DNA of 64,000 nucleotides from CmP2 sp052084925 (GTDB lineage Bacteria; Actinomycetota; Actinomycetes; Actinomycetales; Micrococcaceae): NCBI GenBank assembly GCA_052084925.1, contig JBQDEV010000005.1, forward strand, positions 124,001-188,000, given 5' to 3'. The position numbers were made by a program, and so were the translations under genes. Position 1 is the stretch's first letter. Every line of letters starts with the position of its first letter. Below are positions 8,963 through 18,944 of the stretch, piece after piece. The notes under the pieces were generated by a model, which was not told the origin of the DNA, searched no databases, and saw only the letters and a list, made by a program, of their open reading frames with translations.

Positions 8963-10612
8963 TCAGCCCTGGTACTGGCCCCGGTACTGCTCCCGCAGGC
9001 CCTTCTTGTTGAGCTTGCCCACCGAGGTGCGGGCGATGGACTCCACGAACAGCACTTCGTCGGGCAGCTGCCAGTCGGCGAAGGCGCCGCGCAAGACACC
9101 GCGGACGTCGTCGTCGCTCACAGAGTCCCCCTCCTGAGCGACGACGAGCGCCAGCGGCCGTTCTTCCCATTTCGGGTGGGGGATGCCGAAGACCGCAGCT
9201 TCGGCGACCCCGGGGAGGCTGACGATGAGGTTCTCCATGTCGATGGAGGAGATCCACTCGCCGCCGGACTTGATCACGTCCTTGAGCCGGTCGGTGACCT
9301 TCAGATAGCCGCGGGTGTCGATGACTCCGACATCACCGGAGCGCCAGTAGCCCTCCGCGTCAAAACCCGCTTCGCTGGCCTCCGGATTGTTGTAGTACTC
9401 CGCGGTGATCCAGGGACCGCGCAGCATGATCTCCCCCACGGAGGTCCCGTCGTGCGGCAGCGGCTGACCTCCCGGATCGACGATCTTCACGTCCACCCCG
9501 GGCACCACGTAGCCCTGCGAACGGCGCAGCTCCCAGGCCTCGTCGTCGCTGAGGCCCAGTCCCGGGCGCAGCCGGTTGGTGGAGGCCACCGGGGAGGTCT
9601 CGGTGGCACCGTAGGCGTGCACCACCTCGGCCCCGGTGAGCTCATCGAAGCGGCGCATCATCGACAACGGCGGTTCGGAAGCCCCACAGATCAGCCGCAT
9701 GCGCGAGAAATCGGGGGCCTCCCCGGACTCCGCCACCGATTCCAGGTGCTGCAGCATCGGCATCAGGATCGCCGGCGCGGCCGGGGCCACGGTGACCCCG
9801 TGGTCCTCCATCGCCGAGGTGAGCATCTCCATCTCGGTGGCGGCGAACCGACCCGGCAGCACGCTGCGTGCCCCCACCAGCACGGCGGTGTACGGCAGGC
9901 CCCAGCACTGCACGTGGAACATGGGCGTGAGGAACATGATCGTGTCCTGCACGGTGATCCCGACGTTCATCGCCACGCCGGTGGCGTGCAGCCAGGTGGA
10001 GCGGTGCGAGAAGAACACGCCCTTGGGTCGGCCGGTGGTGCCGGTCGTAAAACAGGCACCGGAGGCGGTGCGCTCGTCGACATCGGGCAACTGAAGCGCC
10101 TCAACCTGCTCGTCGGTGCCCAGCAGCGCCTCGTAGTGCAGTTCGCCGTCACGGGCGTCGGCGACGTCGTCGCTGGCGATAATCCAGGTGACCTCCACCC
10201 GATCGGCGATGTCCTCCATCACCGAGCGCAGGCTCTCGTCGACGATGATGTGGCTGACCCCGCTGTGCTGGACGACGTAGGTCAGATCCGTGGGTGACAG
10301 GCGCAGGTTCAGTTGCACCATGGTCGCGCCCAGGGCCGGCACCGCGAAGTAGGACTCGAAGTGGCGCAGATCGTTCCACAGCAGCAGCCCCACGTGGACG
10401 CCGGGGCCAACGCCGAGCTCGCTCAGTCCGGCCGCCACACGCCGCACCCGCTGCCAGGTGTCAGCGTAGTTAGTGGTGTGCCACTGACCGTCGAGGGTGC
10501 GGTGCACGACGTCCTGATCGCCGAAGCTGCGGGCAGCGTGAGCGAGCATGCGGGTGGTGGTGAGCTGTGCGTCTCCCATGGTGGAGAGGGTGCCCAGTAC
10601 GGGTGCCGTCAT
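8963..10612 (-). CDS. fadD: Fatty acid-CoA ligase (AMP-forming)
   Basis: A 549-residue adenylate-forming enzyme that activates a carboxylic acid, probably a medium- or long-chain fatty acid, to its CoA thioester. The phosphate-binding signature TTGTTGRPKG, the adenine motif YGATETSP and the hinge region RLKDVIKSGGEWIS with a C-terminal GKLNKKGLRE lysine motif are present. The start is fixed by an AGGAGGT ribosome site five bases upstream of the ATG at 10612. The gene follows purC after 62 bp on the same strand. That gap holds a strong TetR-type inverted repeat, suggesting its own regulated promoter rather than only purine-operon read-through. Chain-length preference cannot be read from sequence. 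Confidence 0.9.
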   Translation of the reverse strand: MTAPVLGTLSTMGDAQLTTTRMLAHAARSFGDQDVVHRTLDGQWHTTNYADTWQRVRRVAAGLSELGVGPGVHVGLLLWNDLRHFESYFAVPALGATMVQLNLRLSPTDLTYVVQHSGVSHIIVDESLRSVMEDIADRVEVTWIIASDDVADARDGELHYEALLGTDEQVEALQLPDVDERTASGACFTTGTTGRPKGVFFSHRSTWLHATGVAMNVGITVQDTIMFLTPMFHVQCWGLPYTAVLVGARSVLPGRFAATEMEMLTSAMEDHGVTVAPAAPAILMPMLQHLESVAESGEAPDFSRMRLICGASEPPLSMMRRFDELTGAEVVHAYGATETSPVASTNRLRPGLGLSDDEAWELRRSQGYVVPGVDVKIVDPGGQPLPHDGTSVGEIMLRGPWITAEYYNNPEASEAGFDAEGYWRSGDVGVIDTRGYLKVTDRLKDVIKSGGEWISSIDMENLIVSLPGVAEAAVFGIPHPKWEERPLALVVAQEGDSVSDDDVRGVLRGAFADWQLPDEVLFVESIARTSVGKLNKKGLREQYRGQYQG

Positions 10613-10650
10613 CGGTGACCTCCTGTTGGAATGTCACGACGGTACTCGGC

Positions 10651-10671
10651 GCAACGTTGCGTTAACGTTGC
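10651..10671. promoter_or_regulatory. Operator-like inverted repeat upstream of fadD
   Basis: GCAACGTT-N5-AACGTTGC is a perfect 8-5-8 inverted repeat lying 39-59 bp upstream of the fadD start and just after the purC stop. Size and symmetry fit a TetR-family operator, and acyl-CoA-responsive TetR repressors commonly govern fatty acid genes. No tetR gene is in the window. Confidence 0.6.
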
Positions 10672-10674
10672 AGG

Positions 10675-11579
10675 TTATCCACAAGCAAAATCGCGACCGG
10701 TGAGCCGCTCGTAGGCCTCCACATAGCGGGCCCGGGTTTTCTCCACGATGTCCGCCGGCAGCTGCGGCGGGGCGGAGGTCCGGTCCCAGTCGGTGCCGGC
10801 CAGCCAGTCGCGGACGAACTGCTTGTCGAAGGAGGCCTGAGCCCGGCCGGGCTCGTAGTCGGCGGCGTCCCAGAACCGGGAGGAATCGGGGGTGAGTACC
10901 TCATCGCCCAGGGTGATCAGCCCGGTGACGACGTCGACCCCGAACTCGACCTTGGTGTCGGCGAGGATGATGCCGGCCGCCCGCGCCAGCCGCTCGGCCC
11001 GGGTGTAGATCTGCAGGGTCATCCGGCGCAGTCGCTCCGCGGGGATCTGGCCGATGCGCTGAACCATCTGCTCGAAGGTGATGTTCTCGTCGTGCTCGCC
11101 GACCTCCGCCTTGGCTGAGGGGGTGAAGATCGGGGTTTCCAGGCGCGAGCCGTCGGTCAGCCCGGCGGGCAGTTCGATCCCGGTGACGGTGCCGTGCTCA
11201 CGGTACTCGGCCAGCCCGGAGCCGGTGAGGTAGCCGCGCGCGATGCACTCCACCGGGTACATCTGCAGCCGGCGCACGATCATCGCCCGGCCGCGCACCT
11301 GCTCGGGCACGTCCAGGGATACCACGTGGTTCGGGATGTGCTCCTCGTCCGGGTTCTCGGCGTCCGGCTGTGCCAGCTGCTCGAACCACCACAGCGAGAG
11401 CTGGGTGAGCACCGCCCCCTTGTCGGGGATCGCGGGCTCCAGGGCGTAGTCGAAAGCAGAAATCCGGTCGGAGGCCACCACCATCACGGTGGTGGAGTCC
11501 CCGGGCTCGGAATCGGCGGGCTCGTAGAGGTCGCGGACCTTGCCGGAATAGATGTGGCGCCAGCCGGAAATCTCGATCG

Positions 11580-11583
<4 letters not shown>
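10675..11583 (-). CDS. purC: Phosphoribosylaminoimidazole-succinocarboxamide synthase
   Basis: SAICAR synthetase joins aspartate to CAIR in purine biosynthesis. The product is 302 residues from the GTG at 11583, which overlaps the purD stop codon (GTGA). The reading frame extends to 11670, but that leader is Arg-rich and lies inside purD. Family features are the N-terminal YSGKVRDLYE nucleotide loop, VVASDRISAFDYALE, the central VECIARGYLTGSGLAEYREHG region and FEQM with later LADTKVEFG. Length and motifs match the monomeric bacterial/fungal type. It is the second gene of purD-purC. Confidence 0.95.
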
Positions 11584-12878
<1,295 letters not shown>

Positions 12879-12903
12879 GGGGTCCAGCCTACTGGCTGTG
12901 CAG

Positions 12904-12909
12904 TACTCT
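12904..12909 (+). promoter_or_regulatory. -10 element for a leaderless transcript starting at 12916
   Basis: TACTCT sits six bases before the ATG at 12916. No ribosome site precedes that ATG, so a leaderless mRNA is likely. The -35 region is poor and overlaps the purD start region. Confidence 0.45.
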
Positions 12910-12915
12910 GGCGGT

Positions 12916-13215
12916 ATGCGTGAATCCGACCGCTCCCGCGACGATCATCCCTTCGGGCATCAGTACGGGCGTTCGCCGTCGTCGTCGCCGCTGATCCCCG
13001 GGTGGCTGCAGGTCACCTACATGTGGGTGATCGTCTCCTTCACCTGCACGCTCATCGTCTGGTACGGCTTCCGGATGGCCGGATTCGGCCGGGGCGATGT
13101 CCCGCAAGCAACCATCTCGCTCACGGTGGGCCTGATCGCCGGCACCATCGTCACCGTGCTGCTGCGCCGTCGGCGCTCGGGCCGGGGCAGAAATTCCGGT
13201 GGAGGTTCGCGATGA
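12916..13215 (+). CDS. Small two-helix membrane protein
   Basis: A 99-residue protein not recognised beyond topology. Residues 1-30 are hydrophilic (RESDRSRDDHPFGHQYGRS). Two hydrophobic stretches follow, near residues 32-54 and 65-83, and then an Arg-rich cytoplasmic end. The longer frame beginning at 12778 overlaps purD and is rejected. A -10 box places transcription start at the chosen ATG. The stop codon overlaps the start of the first asparaginase (ATGA), so it heads a run of tightly overlapping genes up to 15591. Confidence 0.75.
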   Translation: MRESDRSRDDHPFGHQYGRSPSSSPLIPGWLQVTYMWVIVSFTCTLIVWYGFRMAGFGRGDVPQATISLTVGLIAGTIVTVLLRRRRSGRGRNSGGGSR

Positions 13216-14210
13216 ACGCCCAGCTGATCACGGTGGTGCGCAACGACGTCGTCGAGTCCTCCTCGTACGGCTCCGCGGTGGTGGTGGGGCCCGACGGTGA
13301 GGTGCGCTGTGCCGTGGGCGAGCCGGAGGCGCTCACCTATCCGCGCTCGTCCTTGAAGCCGCTGCAGGCCATCGCCTCCCTGCGGCTTGGGGCCCCACTG
13401 CGCGATGAGCAGCTGGCACTGTCCTGCGGTTCGCACCGCGGCACGGAGCAGCACCAGCACTTGGCCCAGCAGATCCTGCACGAGGCCGGACTCGATGCCG
13501 AAGACCTGCAGTGCCCTGCTGCGTATCCCGCCGATGCGGCCGAGGTAGCCCGGCTCGCTGCGGTCAGTGCGCCGGTGCGGCTCACCAAGACTCCCCTGGC
13601 GTTCAACTGCTCGGGCAAGCACTCCGGGTTCCTCTCGGCTGCACATGCCGCCGGACACCCCACCGAGTCCTACCTCGATCCTGCGCACCCGGTGCAGCGC
13701 GAGGTGTTCTCGGTGATCGAGCAGTACTGCGACGAGACGATCACCCACCACGGCGTGGACGGCTGCGGCGCCCCGGCCCCGGTGCTGTCGCTCACCGGGC
13801 TGGCGCGCGGCATCGGTAAGGTGGCGTCCGCGCCGCACCGGCGCACCGCCGAGCTGCCCGCTGCCCAGGTGGCCACCGCCATGCTCGAGCACCCCTGGGC
13901 GGTGCACGGTCCCACCAGCTCCGACACCCTGATCCTCCGCGATCTCGGGGTGATCTCCAAACTGGGCGCCGAAGGGGTGCGCGTCCTCGCCGCCCCCGAT
14001 GGCACCACGGTCGCAGTCAAGGCCCAGGACGGCTCCCACCGGGCCGGCGCCCTGGTGGGGCTGGTACTGCTCTCCCAATTCGCCCCGGATGCCCTGCCAC
14101 TGTCGGAGCTGACCCCGGTGCTGGAGACCGTGGTGCCGCAGGTGCTCGGCGGCGGGAAACCCGTGGGCCGCATTCGGTTGGGCCACGATGTGCTCGAGGT
14201 GCTCGACTGA
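13212..14210 (+). CDS. Asparaginase II family protein (Rhizobium etli type), copy 1
   Basis: A 332-residue member of the serine-beta-lactamase-like asparaginase II family, which hydrolyses asparagine to aspartate and ammonia. Residues that matter in R. etli ReAV have counterparts here: the Ser46-x-x-Lys49 tandem (YPRSSLKP), Ser in SCGSHRG, Cys and Lys of NCSGKHSG that bind zinc, Cys in VDGCGAP, and Lys in VAVKAQDG. The protein is probably cytoplasmic, as no signal peptide is seen. It starts inside the upstream stop codon and overlaps the next gene by one base. A paralogue follows after one gene, which is unusual. Activity on asparagine is inferred from family. Confidence 0.88.
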   Translation: MNAQLITVVRNDVVESSSYGSAVVVGPDGEVRCAVGEPEALTYPRSSLKPLQAIASLRLGAPLRDEQLALSCGSHRGTEQHQHLAQQILHEAGLDAEDLQCPAAYPADAAEVARLAAVSAPVRLTKTPLAFNCSGKHSGFLSAAHAAGHPTESYLDPAHPVQREVFSVIEQYCDETITHHGVDGCGAPAPVLSLTGLARGIGKVASAPHRRTAELPAAQVATAMLEHPWAVHGPTSSDTLILRDLGVISKLGAEGVRVLAAPDGTTVAVKAQDGSHRAGALVGLVLLSQFAPDALPLSELTPVLETVVPQVLGGGKPVGRIRLGHDVLEVLD

Positions 14211-14593
14211 TGGCCCGACGCCGCATCGATCCGACCGAGGGACGCGCCGCGGTGCAGGCCTGGTGCGACGCCGAGGACCCCACCGCCCTGTCTCGGTCCG
14301 TGCGCGGCACCGCGATCCGCTTCACTCTGGAGGAGCTCGCCGCATTGTCTCCCGGGCGCTCGGTGGAGGTCCGGGTGCCGCCCTTCGGCGTTACCCAGTG
14401 CATCCACGGCCCGGATCACACCCGCGGCACCCCGCCGAACGTGATTGAAACCGATCCACTCACCTGGATGGCGCTCTGTCTGGGCACCCTGACCTGGGAG
14501 GAGGCCCGCGCCTCGGGTGCCGTCGCCGCCTCAGGGCTCCGTGCAGATCTCAGCGAACGGCTCCCGCTGTTCACCGTCAGGAGCACCTCGTGA
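14210..14593 (+). CDS. Sterol-carrier-family protein
   Basis: This 127-residue protein resembles the bacterial sterol-carrier-like family seen near purine genes in Actinobacteria. Support comes from the compact one-domain length, the segment VEVRVPPFGVTQCIHGP and the end region LTWEEARASGAVAASGLRADLSERLPL, which resembles the C-terminal part of SCP2-like folds. No membrane segment or signal peptide is visible. It sits between two asparaginase paralogues with overlapping start and stop codons on both sides, so all three should be made from one mRNA. The ligand, if any, is unknown. Confidence 0.7.
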   Translation: MARRRIDPTEGRAAVQAWCDAEDPTALSRSVRGTAIRFTLEELAALSPGRSVEVRVPPFGVTQCIHGPDHTRGTPPNVIETDPLTWMALCLGTLTWEEARASGAVAASGLRADLSERLPLFTVRSTS

Positions 14594-15591
14594 CCGTACT
14601 TCCCCACCACGTGCCCCTCGCCGCCCAGACCCGCGGCGACCGGGTGGAATCTCTCCACTACGGTTCCGCGGTCGTTCTTTCCGGGGATTCCACCACCGTC
14701 TACGGCGACGCGGCCGCCCCGTTCTACCCGCGCTCGGCCCTGAAGCCGCTGTTCGCGGTCGGGATGCTGCGGGCCGGCCTGGAGCTCACCGACCCCCAGC
14801 TCGCCCTGGCCGCGGCCAGCCACTCCGGCTCCGACGAGCACCAGCGCGTCGCGCTCTCCACGCTCATCGATGCCGGTCTGAACCTCACCGACCTCGCCAA
14901 CTCCACCGACCTGCCCTACGGGGTGGCCGAGCGTGCCGCCTGGCTGGCCGCCGGCCACGGTCCCACCCAGCTGGCGCAGAACTGCTCGGGCAAGCACAGT
15001 GCCCTGGTCGCTCTGTGCCGGCTGCGCGGCTGGTCCGTCGAAGGTTACCTGCGCGCTGGCCACCCGCTACTGGACCTACTCACCGAGACGGTCATCGACC
15101 TCACCGGTGAGACCCCGGCCGGCATCAGCGTGGACGGCTGCGGCACCCCCGTGCACGCCCTCACCCTGCCCGCCCTGGCCCGGGGCTTCGCTCGTCTGGC
15201 CACCGCCGCACCCGACACTCCGGAGGGGCGGGTCGCCGCCGCCATGCGTACCCACCCCGAGCTGGTGGCCGGTGAGGGACGCGACGTCACCACCGTGATG
15301 CGCACCCTCGATGGCGCCGTCGCCAAGGACGGTTTCGAAGGGATTCAAGCCCTCGCCCTGGCCGACGGCACCGCCGTGGCCGTCAAGATCGCCGACGGCG
15401 CCGACCGCGCCCGGATGCCGATCACCCTGGCCCTGCTGGCCGAGCACCCCACCCCGGTGGCTCAGCAGCTGGACTCCTCCGCCCTCACCGACCTCTTCGC
15501 CCCCACCGCCCTCGGCGGCGGCGAGCCCGTCGGCCACCTCCGCGCCCTACCTCGCGTCGAGCGCACCGCTCCACAGAAGAAACCGATCTGA
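14590..15591 (+). CDS. Asparaginase II family protein, copy 2
   Basis: A second, divergent asparaginase II paralogue (333 residues) starting at a GTG that overlaps the preceding stop codon. The key positions are retained: Ser49-x-x-Lys52 in YPRSALKP, ASHSGSDEH, the Cys/Lys pair of NCSGKHS, Cys in VDGCGTP, and Lys in VAVKIADG. It therefore does not look inactive. Differences from copy 1 include RSALKP for RSSLKP and a GEGRDVTTVM stretch where copy 1 has VHGPTSSDTL. The pair may have different substrates or may assemble together; neither can be told from sequence. Confidence 0.86.
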   Translation: MTVLPHHVPLAAQTRGDRVESLHYGSAVVLSGDSTTVYGDAAAPFYPRSALKPLFAVGMLRAGLELTDPQLALAAASHSGSDEHQRVALSTLIDAGLNLTDLANSTDLPYGVAERAAWLAAGHGPTQLAQNCSGKHSALVALCRLRGWSVEGYLRAGHPLLDLLTETVIDLTGETPAGISVDGCGTPVHALTLPALARGFARLATAAPDTPEGRVAAAMRTHPELVAGEGRDVTTVMRTLDGAVAKDGFEGIQALALADGTAVAVKIADGADRARMPITLALLAEHPTPVAQQLDSSALTDLFAPTALGGGEPVGHLRALPRVERTAPQKKPI

Positions 15592-15598
15592 CGCGCGT

Positions 15599-15627
15599 CT
15601 GACGAGCCGGTGAACTCTGGCTAGACT
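15599..15627 (+). promoter_or_regulatory. Sigma70-type promoter before the 15637 gene
   Basis: CTGACG (15599-15604), a 17-bp spacer and TAGACT (15622-15627) form one of the better promoters in the window. Transcription would begin two or three bases before the ATG at 15637, giving an almost leaderless mRNA. Confidence 0.65.
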
Positions 15628-15636
15628 GGGGACACT

Positions 15637-16044
15637 ATGTCGCGTTCTGCTTCGAACACCCCGGACGACCCCGGTCAGCCAGAGTCCACCGCCCCCGCGG
15701 ACCCCACGCAGCTGGTGCTGCGCCGTGCTCCGCGCCTCAGTGTCTTCCTCATCGGCGGCGCCCTGCTGGGCGTGATCGTCGCTCTGATCCTGAACAGTTT
15801 CCAGGAGCCCAACCCGGACTTCGTCGAGGAGTCCGCGTTGGGCTTCTTCATGGTCACCCTCGCTGTCCCGGGCCTCGCCTTGGGCGCGGTGGCCTGGCTG
15901 CTGGTCGACCGCCGCTCGAAGAAGCGCAGCAGCACGGTCTACGCCGAAGCCACCACCGACTACGACAACGCCGATTTCGCGCTCGGCACCACCGACCTCA
16001 ACGAGCTGCGACGCCAGTCTCGCGAACGCGACGCAGAGCAGTAA
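15637..16044 (+). CDS. Conserved two-helix membrane protein
   Basis: A 135-residue protein with a Pro/Asp-rich N-terminus, two hydrophobic segments (about residues 34-52 and 68-90) and a charged cytoplasmic tail containing DYDNADFALGTTDLNELRRQSRERD. I recognise it only as a conserved membrane protein of the kind found upstream of purF in actinobacterial genomes. It has its own promoter at 15599 and ends 111 bp before purF. Function is unknown. Confidence 0.75.
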   Translation: MSRSASNTPDDPGQPESTAPADPTQLVLRRAPRLSVFLIGGALLGVIVALILNSFQEPNPDFVEESALGFFMVTLAVPGLALGAVAWLLVDRRSKKRSSTVYAEATTDYDNADFALGTTDLNELRRQSRERDAEQ

Positions 16045-16155
16045 CATAGGGTGTCGGACCCGATGCGCGAGCGGTCCGACACGCACCGACAGCGCAGCAT
16101 CATTCAGCAGCATCGACAGCACTCAGCACCCACAGCATCACAAGGAGCCACTCAC

Positions 16156-17670
16156 GTGTGTGGAATCGTTGGCCATGTCTCGGCCGGTCCCGTAAACCAA
16201 CAGGTTTACGACTCACTGCTCCTGGTTCAGCACCGCGGCCAGGACTCCACCGGCATCGCGACCGCGGACGGACGTACCCTGCACCAGGCCAAGAAGTCCG
16301 GCCAGGTGCGCGAGGCGTACCGCACCCGTGACATGCGCGAGCTGATCGGCAACATCGGGCTGGGCCACGTCCGCTACGCCACCCGCGGGTACGCCACCAA
16401 CCTCGACGAGGCCCAGCCGTTCTACGTGAACGCGCCCTACGGGATCGTGCTGGTGCACAACGGCAACCTCACCAATACCCGCGAGCTGACCCAGCAGATG
16501 CGAGAACGCGATTTCCGCCATCTCAACTCCTCCTCTGACACGGAACTGTTGCTCAACGTGCTCGCCTCCTCCCTGCAGGACAACGTAGGCACCCGCCACC
16601 TGGACGCCGACGCGATCTTTGAAGCCGTCACCAAGGTCCACGAGCGCATCCGCGGCGCCTACGGCGTCATCGCCCTGATCGCCGGACACGGCCTGCTCGC
16701 CTTCCGTGACCCGCTGGGCATCCGCCCGCTGGTACTGGGCCGCCGCCAGGTCACCGAGGAGATCGCCGAGCCTGCCCGCACCTACCGCGAGGCCCATGGA
16801 CTCCCCGAAGAACTCCCCGAGGCCGAATGGGTGGTTGCTTCTGAGTCCCTCGTCCTGGAGGCTGGCGGCTACGAGGTCGTCCGCGAGATCGCCCCTGGTG
16901 AAGCGGTGTTCATCGACGAGTCAGGTCGCATGCAGTCCCAGCAGTGCGCCACCGACACCCAACTCATCCCCTGCGCCTTCGAGTACGTCTACCTGGCCCG
17001 CCCGGACTCAGTGATGAACGGCATCTCTGTCTACGAGGCCCGCCTGCGCATGGGGGAGAAGCTCGCCCAGACCGTGCGCCGTCACGTCCCCGCCGACGAC
17101 TTCGACGTGGTCATGCCCATCCCAGACTCCGCCCGGCCCGCCGCCCTGCAGGTGGCGCACACCCTGGGCAAGGAATACCGCGAGGGCTTCTACAAGAACC
17201 GCTACGTCGGCCGCACCTTCATCATGCCCGGCCAGGAAGTTCGCCAGAAGTCGGTGCGCCAGAAGCTCAACGCCATGCGCTCCGAGTTCGAGGGCAAGAG
17301 GGTGCTGATCATCGACGATTCCATCGTCCGCGGCACCACCTCCAAGCAGATCGTGGAGATGGCCTATGAGGCCGGAGCCGAGAAGGTGACCTTCGCCTCC
17401 GCCGCTCCCCCGGTCCGCTACCCCCACGTCTACGGCATCAACATGCCCAACCCGGAAGAGTTGGTGGCTCACAACCGCACCATCGACGAGGTGCGCGAGA
17501 TCCTGGGCTGTGACCACCTGGTGTATCTCGGCATCGACGACATGGCCGAGGCCATTATGGCCGGAACCGACTGGGACGGCCTGGAGATGTCCTGCTTCAC
17601 CGGAGAGTACGTGACCGGCGACGTCACCGAGGAATACCTGGAATTCGTCGCCGGCGACCAAGAGTCCTGA
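16156..17670 (+). CDS. purF: Amidophosphoribosyltransferase
   Basis: PurF makes 5-phosphoribosylamine from PRPP and glutamine, the first committed purine step. The GTG at 16156, preceded by AAGGAG, gives 504 residues with Cys directly after the initiator, so removal of Met exposes the nucleophile of the class II glutaminase (CGIVGHVS). The frame is open further upstream to 16051, which could encode a short propeptide, but the ribosome site favours 16156. The PRPP-binding signature VLIIDDSIVRGTTS and the contact region KNRYVGRTFI are present. purM follows after 59 bp. Confidence 0.95.
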   Translation: MCGIVGHVSAGPVNQQVYDSLLLVQHRGQDSTGIATADGRTLHQAKKSGQVREAYRTRDMRELIGNIGLGHVRYATRGYATNLDEAQPFYVNAPYGIVLVHNGNLTNTRELTQQMRERDFRHLNSSSDTELLLNVLASSLQDNVGTRHLDADAIFEAVTKVHERIRGAYGVIALIAGHGLLAFRDPLGIRPLVLGRRQVTEEIAEPARTYREAHGLPEELPEAEWVVASESLVLEAGGYEVVREIAPGEAVFIDESGRMQSQQCATDTQLIPCAFEYVYLARPDSVMNGISVYEARLRMGEKLAQTVRRHVPADDFDVVMPIPDSARPAALQVAHTLGKEYREGFYKNRYVGRTFIMPGQEVRQKSVRQKLNAMRSEFEGKRVLIIDDSIVRGTTSKQIVEMAYEAGAEKVTFASAAPPVRYPHVYGINMPNPEELVAHNRTIDEVREILGCDHLVYLGIDDMAEAIMAGTDWDGLEMSCFTGEYVTGDVTEEYLEFVAGDQES

Positions 17671-17729
17671 CCCGCTCCCCAGCACACCTCACGACGACGC
17701 AGACGCAGACGCAGAAACCGAGGCACACC

Positions 17730-18908
17730 ATGACGCAGCCAGATTCATCCCCCATCACCTACGCCGGTGCCGGCGTGGACGTCGAGGCCGGCGATAAGGC
17801 CGTCGAGCTCATGAAGGACGCCGTGAAGGCCACGCATTCTGCGTCGGTTGTCGGTGGGTTCGGCGGTTTCGCCGGTATGTGGGACGCCTCCGCGCTGACG
17901 ACGTTCACCCGTCCGCTGCTGGCCACCTCCACCGACGGTGTGGGCACCAAGGTCGCCATCGCCCAGGCCTTGGATATCCACGACACCATCGGCCAGGACC
18001 TGGTGGGCATGGTCGTCGATGACATCGTGGTGATCGGCGCCGAGCCGCTGTTCATGACCGACTACATCGCCTGTGGCAAGGTCGTCCCGGAGCGCATCGC
18101 CGATATCGTGCGCGGCATCGCCGAAGGCTGCCGCCTGGCCGGCACCGCCCTGGTCGGCGGGGAGACCGCCGAGCACCCGGGCCTGCTGGGCGAGCACGAA
18201 TACGACGTCGCCGGTGCCGCCACCGGTGCGGTCGAAGCCTCCGAAGTGCTGGGCCCGGAGCGAGTGCGCGCCGGGGACGCGGTCATCGCCATGGCTTCCT
18301 CGGGCATCCACTCCAACGGCTACTCACTGGTGCGTCGCATCATCGCCGAACGCGACTGGGCTTTGGATCGCCAGGTTCCCGAATTCGGGCGCACCCTGGG
18401 TGAGGAACTGCTGGTTCCCACCCGCATCTACTCCACCGATTGCCTCGAGCTGACCCGCCACCTCAACGGCAACGCCCGCACCGAGAGCGCACCAGCCGTC
18501 GCCACCGCCTCCGGCGAGCCCGCGATGCACGCCTTCTCCCACGTCACCGGCGGCGGACTGGCGGCTAACCTAGCCCGCGTGCTGCCCCAGGGCCTGATGG
18601 CCACCGTGGAGCGCGACACCTGGTCGCTACCCCCGGTCTTCTCCGTGCTGGCCGAGCTGGGTCAGGTTCCGCAGCCCGATCTGGAGCGCACCCTGAACCT
18701 GGGTGTCGGCATGATCGCCATTGTCGACGCCGACGCAGCCGAGGAAACCCTGCGCTGGCTGGACGCCCGCGGCGTGGACTCCTGGCAGCTGGGTACCGTC
18801 TCCGAGATCCCCGCCGACCACGGTCACGCCCACAGTGTGGACTTCGTCCAGGGCGCCAAGGGCGTTGACGGCGGCGCTGTACTGATGACGGGCGCCTACG
18901 CGAACTGA
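17730..18908 (+). CDS. purM: Phosphoribosylformylglycinamidine cyclo-ligase
   Basis: AIR synthetase, 392 residues, the fifth step of purine synthesis. Motifs include YAGAGVDVEAGDKAVELMK at the N-terminus, STDGVGTKVAIA, the DDIVVIGAEPLFMTDYIACGK segment, GGETAEHPG and SGIHSNGYSLVR. It is somewhat longer than the roughly 350-residue classical enzyme, with an Ala/Ser insertion near residues 250-265 and a C-terminal tail ending in VDGGAVLMTGAYAN. It follows purF on the same strand and ends in a hairpin at 18920-18943. A DUF3073 gene often follows purM in Actinobacteria; here that gene is about 11 kb away at 30254. Confidence 0.95.
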   Translation: MTQPDSSPITYAGAGVDVEAGDKAVELMKDAVKATHSASVVGGFGGFAGMWDASALTTFTRPLLATSTDGVGTKVAIAQALDIHDTIGQDLVGMVVDDIVVIGAEPLFMTDYIACGKVVPERIADIVRGIAEGCRLAGTALVGGETAEHPGLLGEHEYDVAGAATGAVEASEVLGPERVRAGDAVIAMASSGIHSNGYSLVRRIIAERDWALDRQVPEFGRTLGEELLVPTRIYSTDCLELTRHLNGNARTESAPAVATASGEPAMHAFSHVTGGGLAANLARVLPQGLMATVERDTWSLPPVFSVLAELGQVPQPDLERTLNLGVGMIAIVDADAAEETLRWLDARGVDSWQLGTVSEIPADHGHAHSVDFVQGAKGVDGGAVLMTGAYAN

Positions 18909-18919
18909 TTCATCTTGAT

Positions 18920-18943
18920 GCGGACGTGTTACCCCACGTCCGC
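18920..18943. terminator. Hairpin between purM and the GNAT gene
   Basis: A 9-bp inverted repeat (GCGGACGTG at 18920-18928, CACGTCCGC at 18935-18943, 6-nt loop) lies between the convergent purM and acetyltransferase genes. It probably terminates one or both. Confidence 0.65.
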
Positions 18944-18944
18944 G

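Noticed and set aside
10675..10683. Exact DnaA-box-like TTATCCACA
   Set aside because: It is one isolated match that coincides with the last codons of purC; no cluster, AT-rich unwinding region or dnaA/dnaN genes are near.
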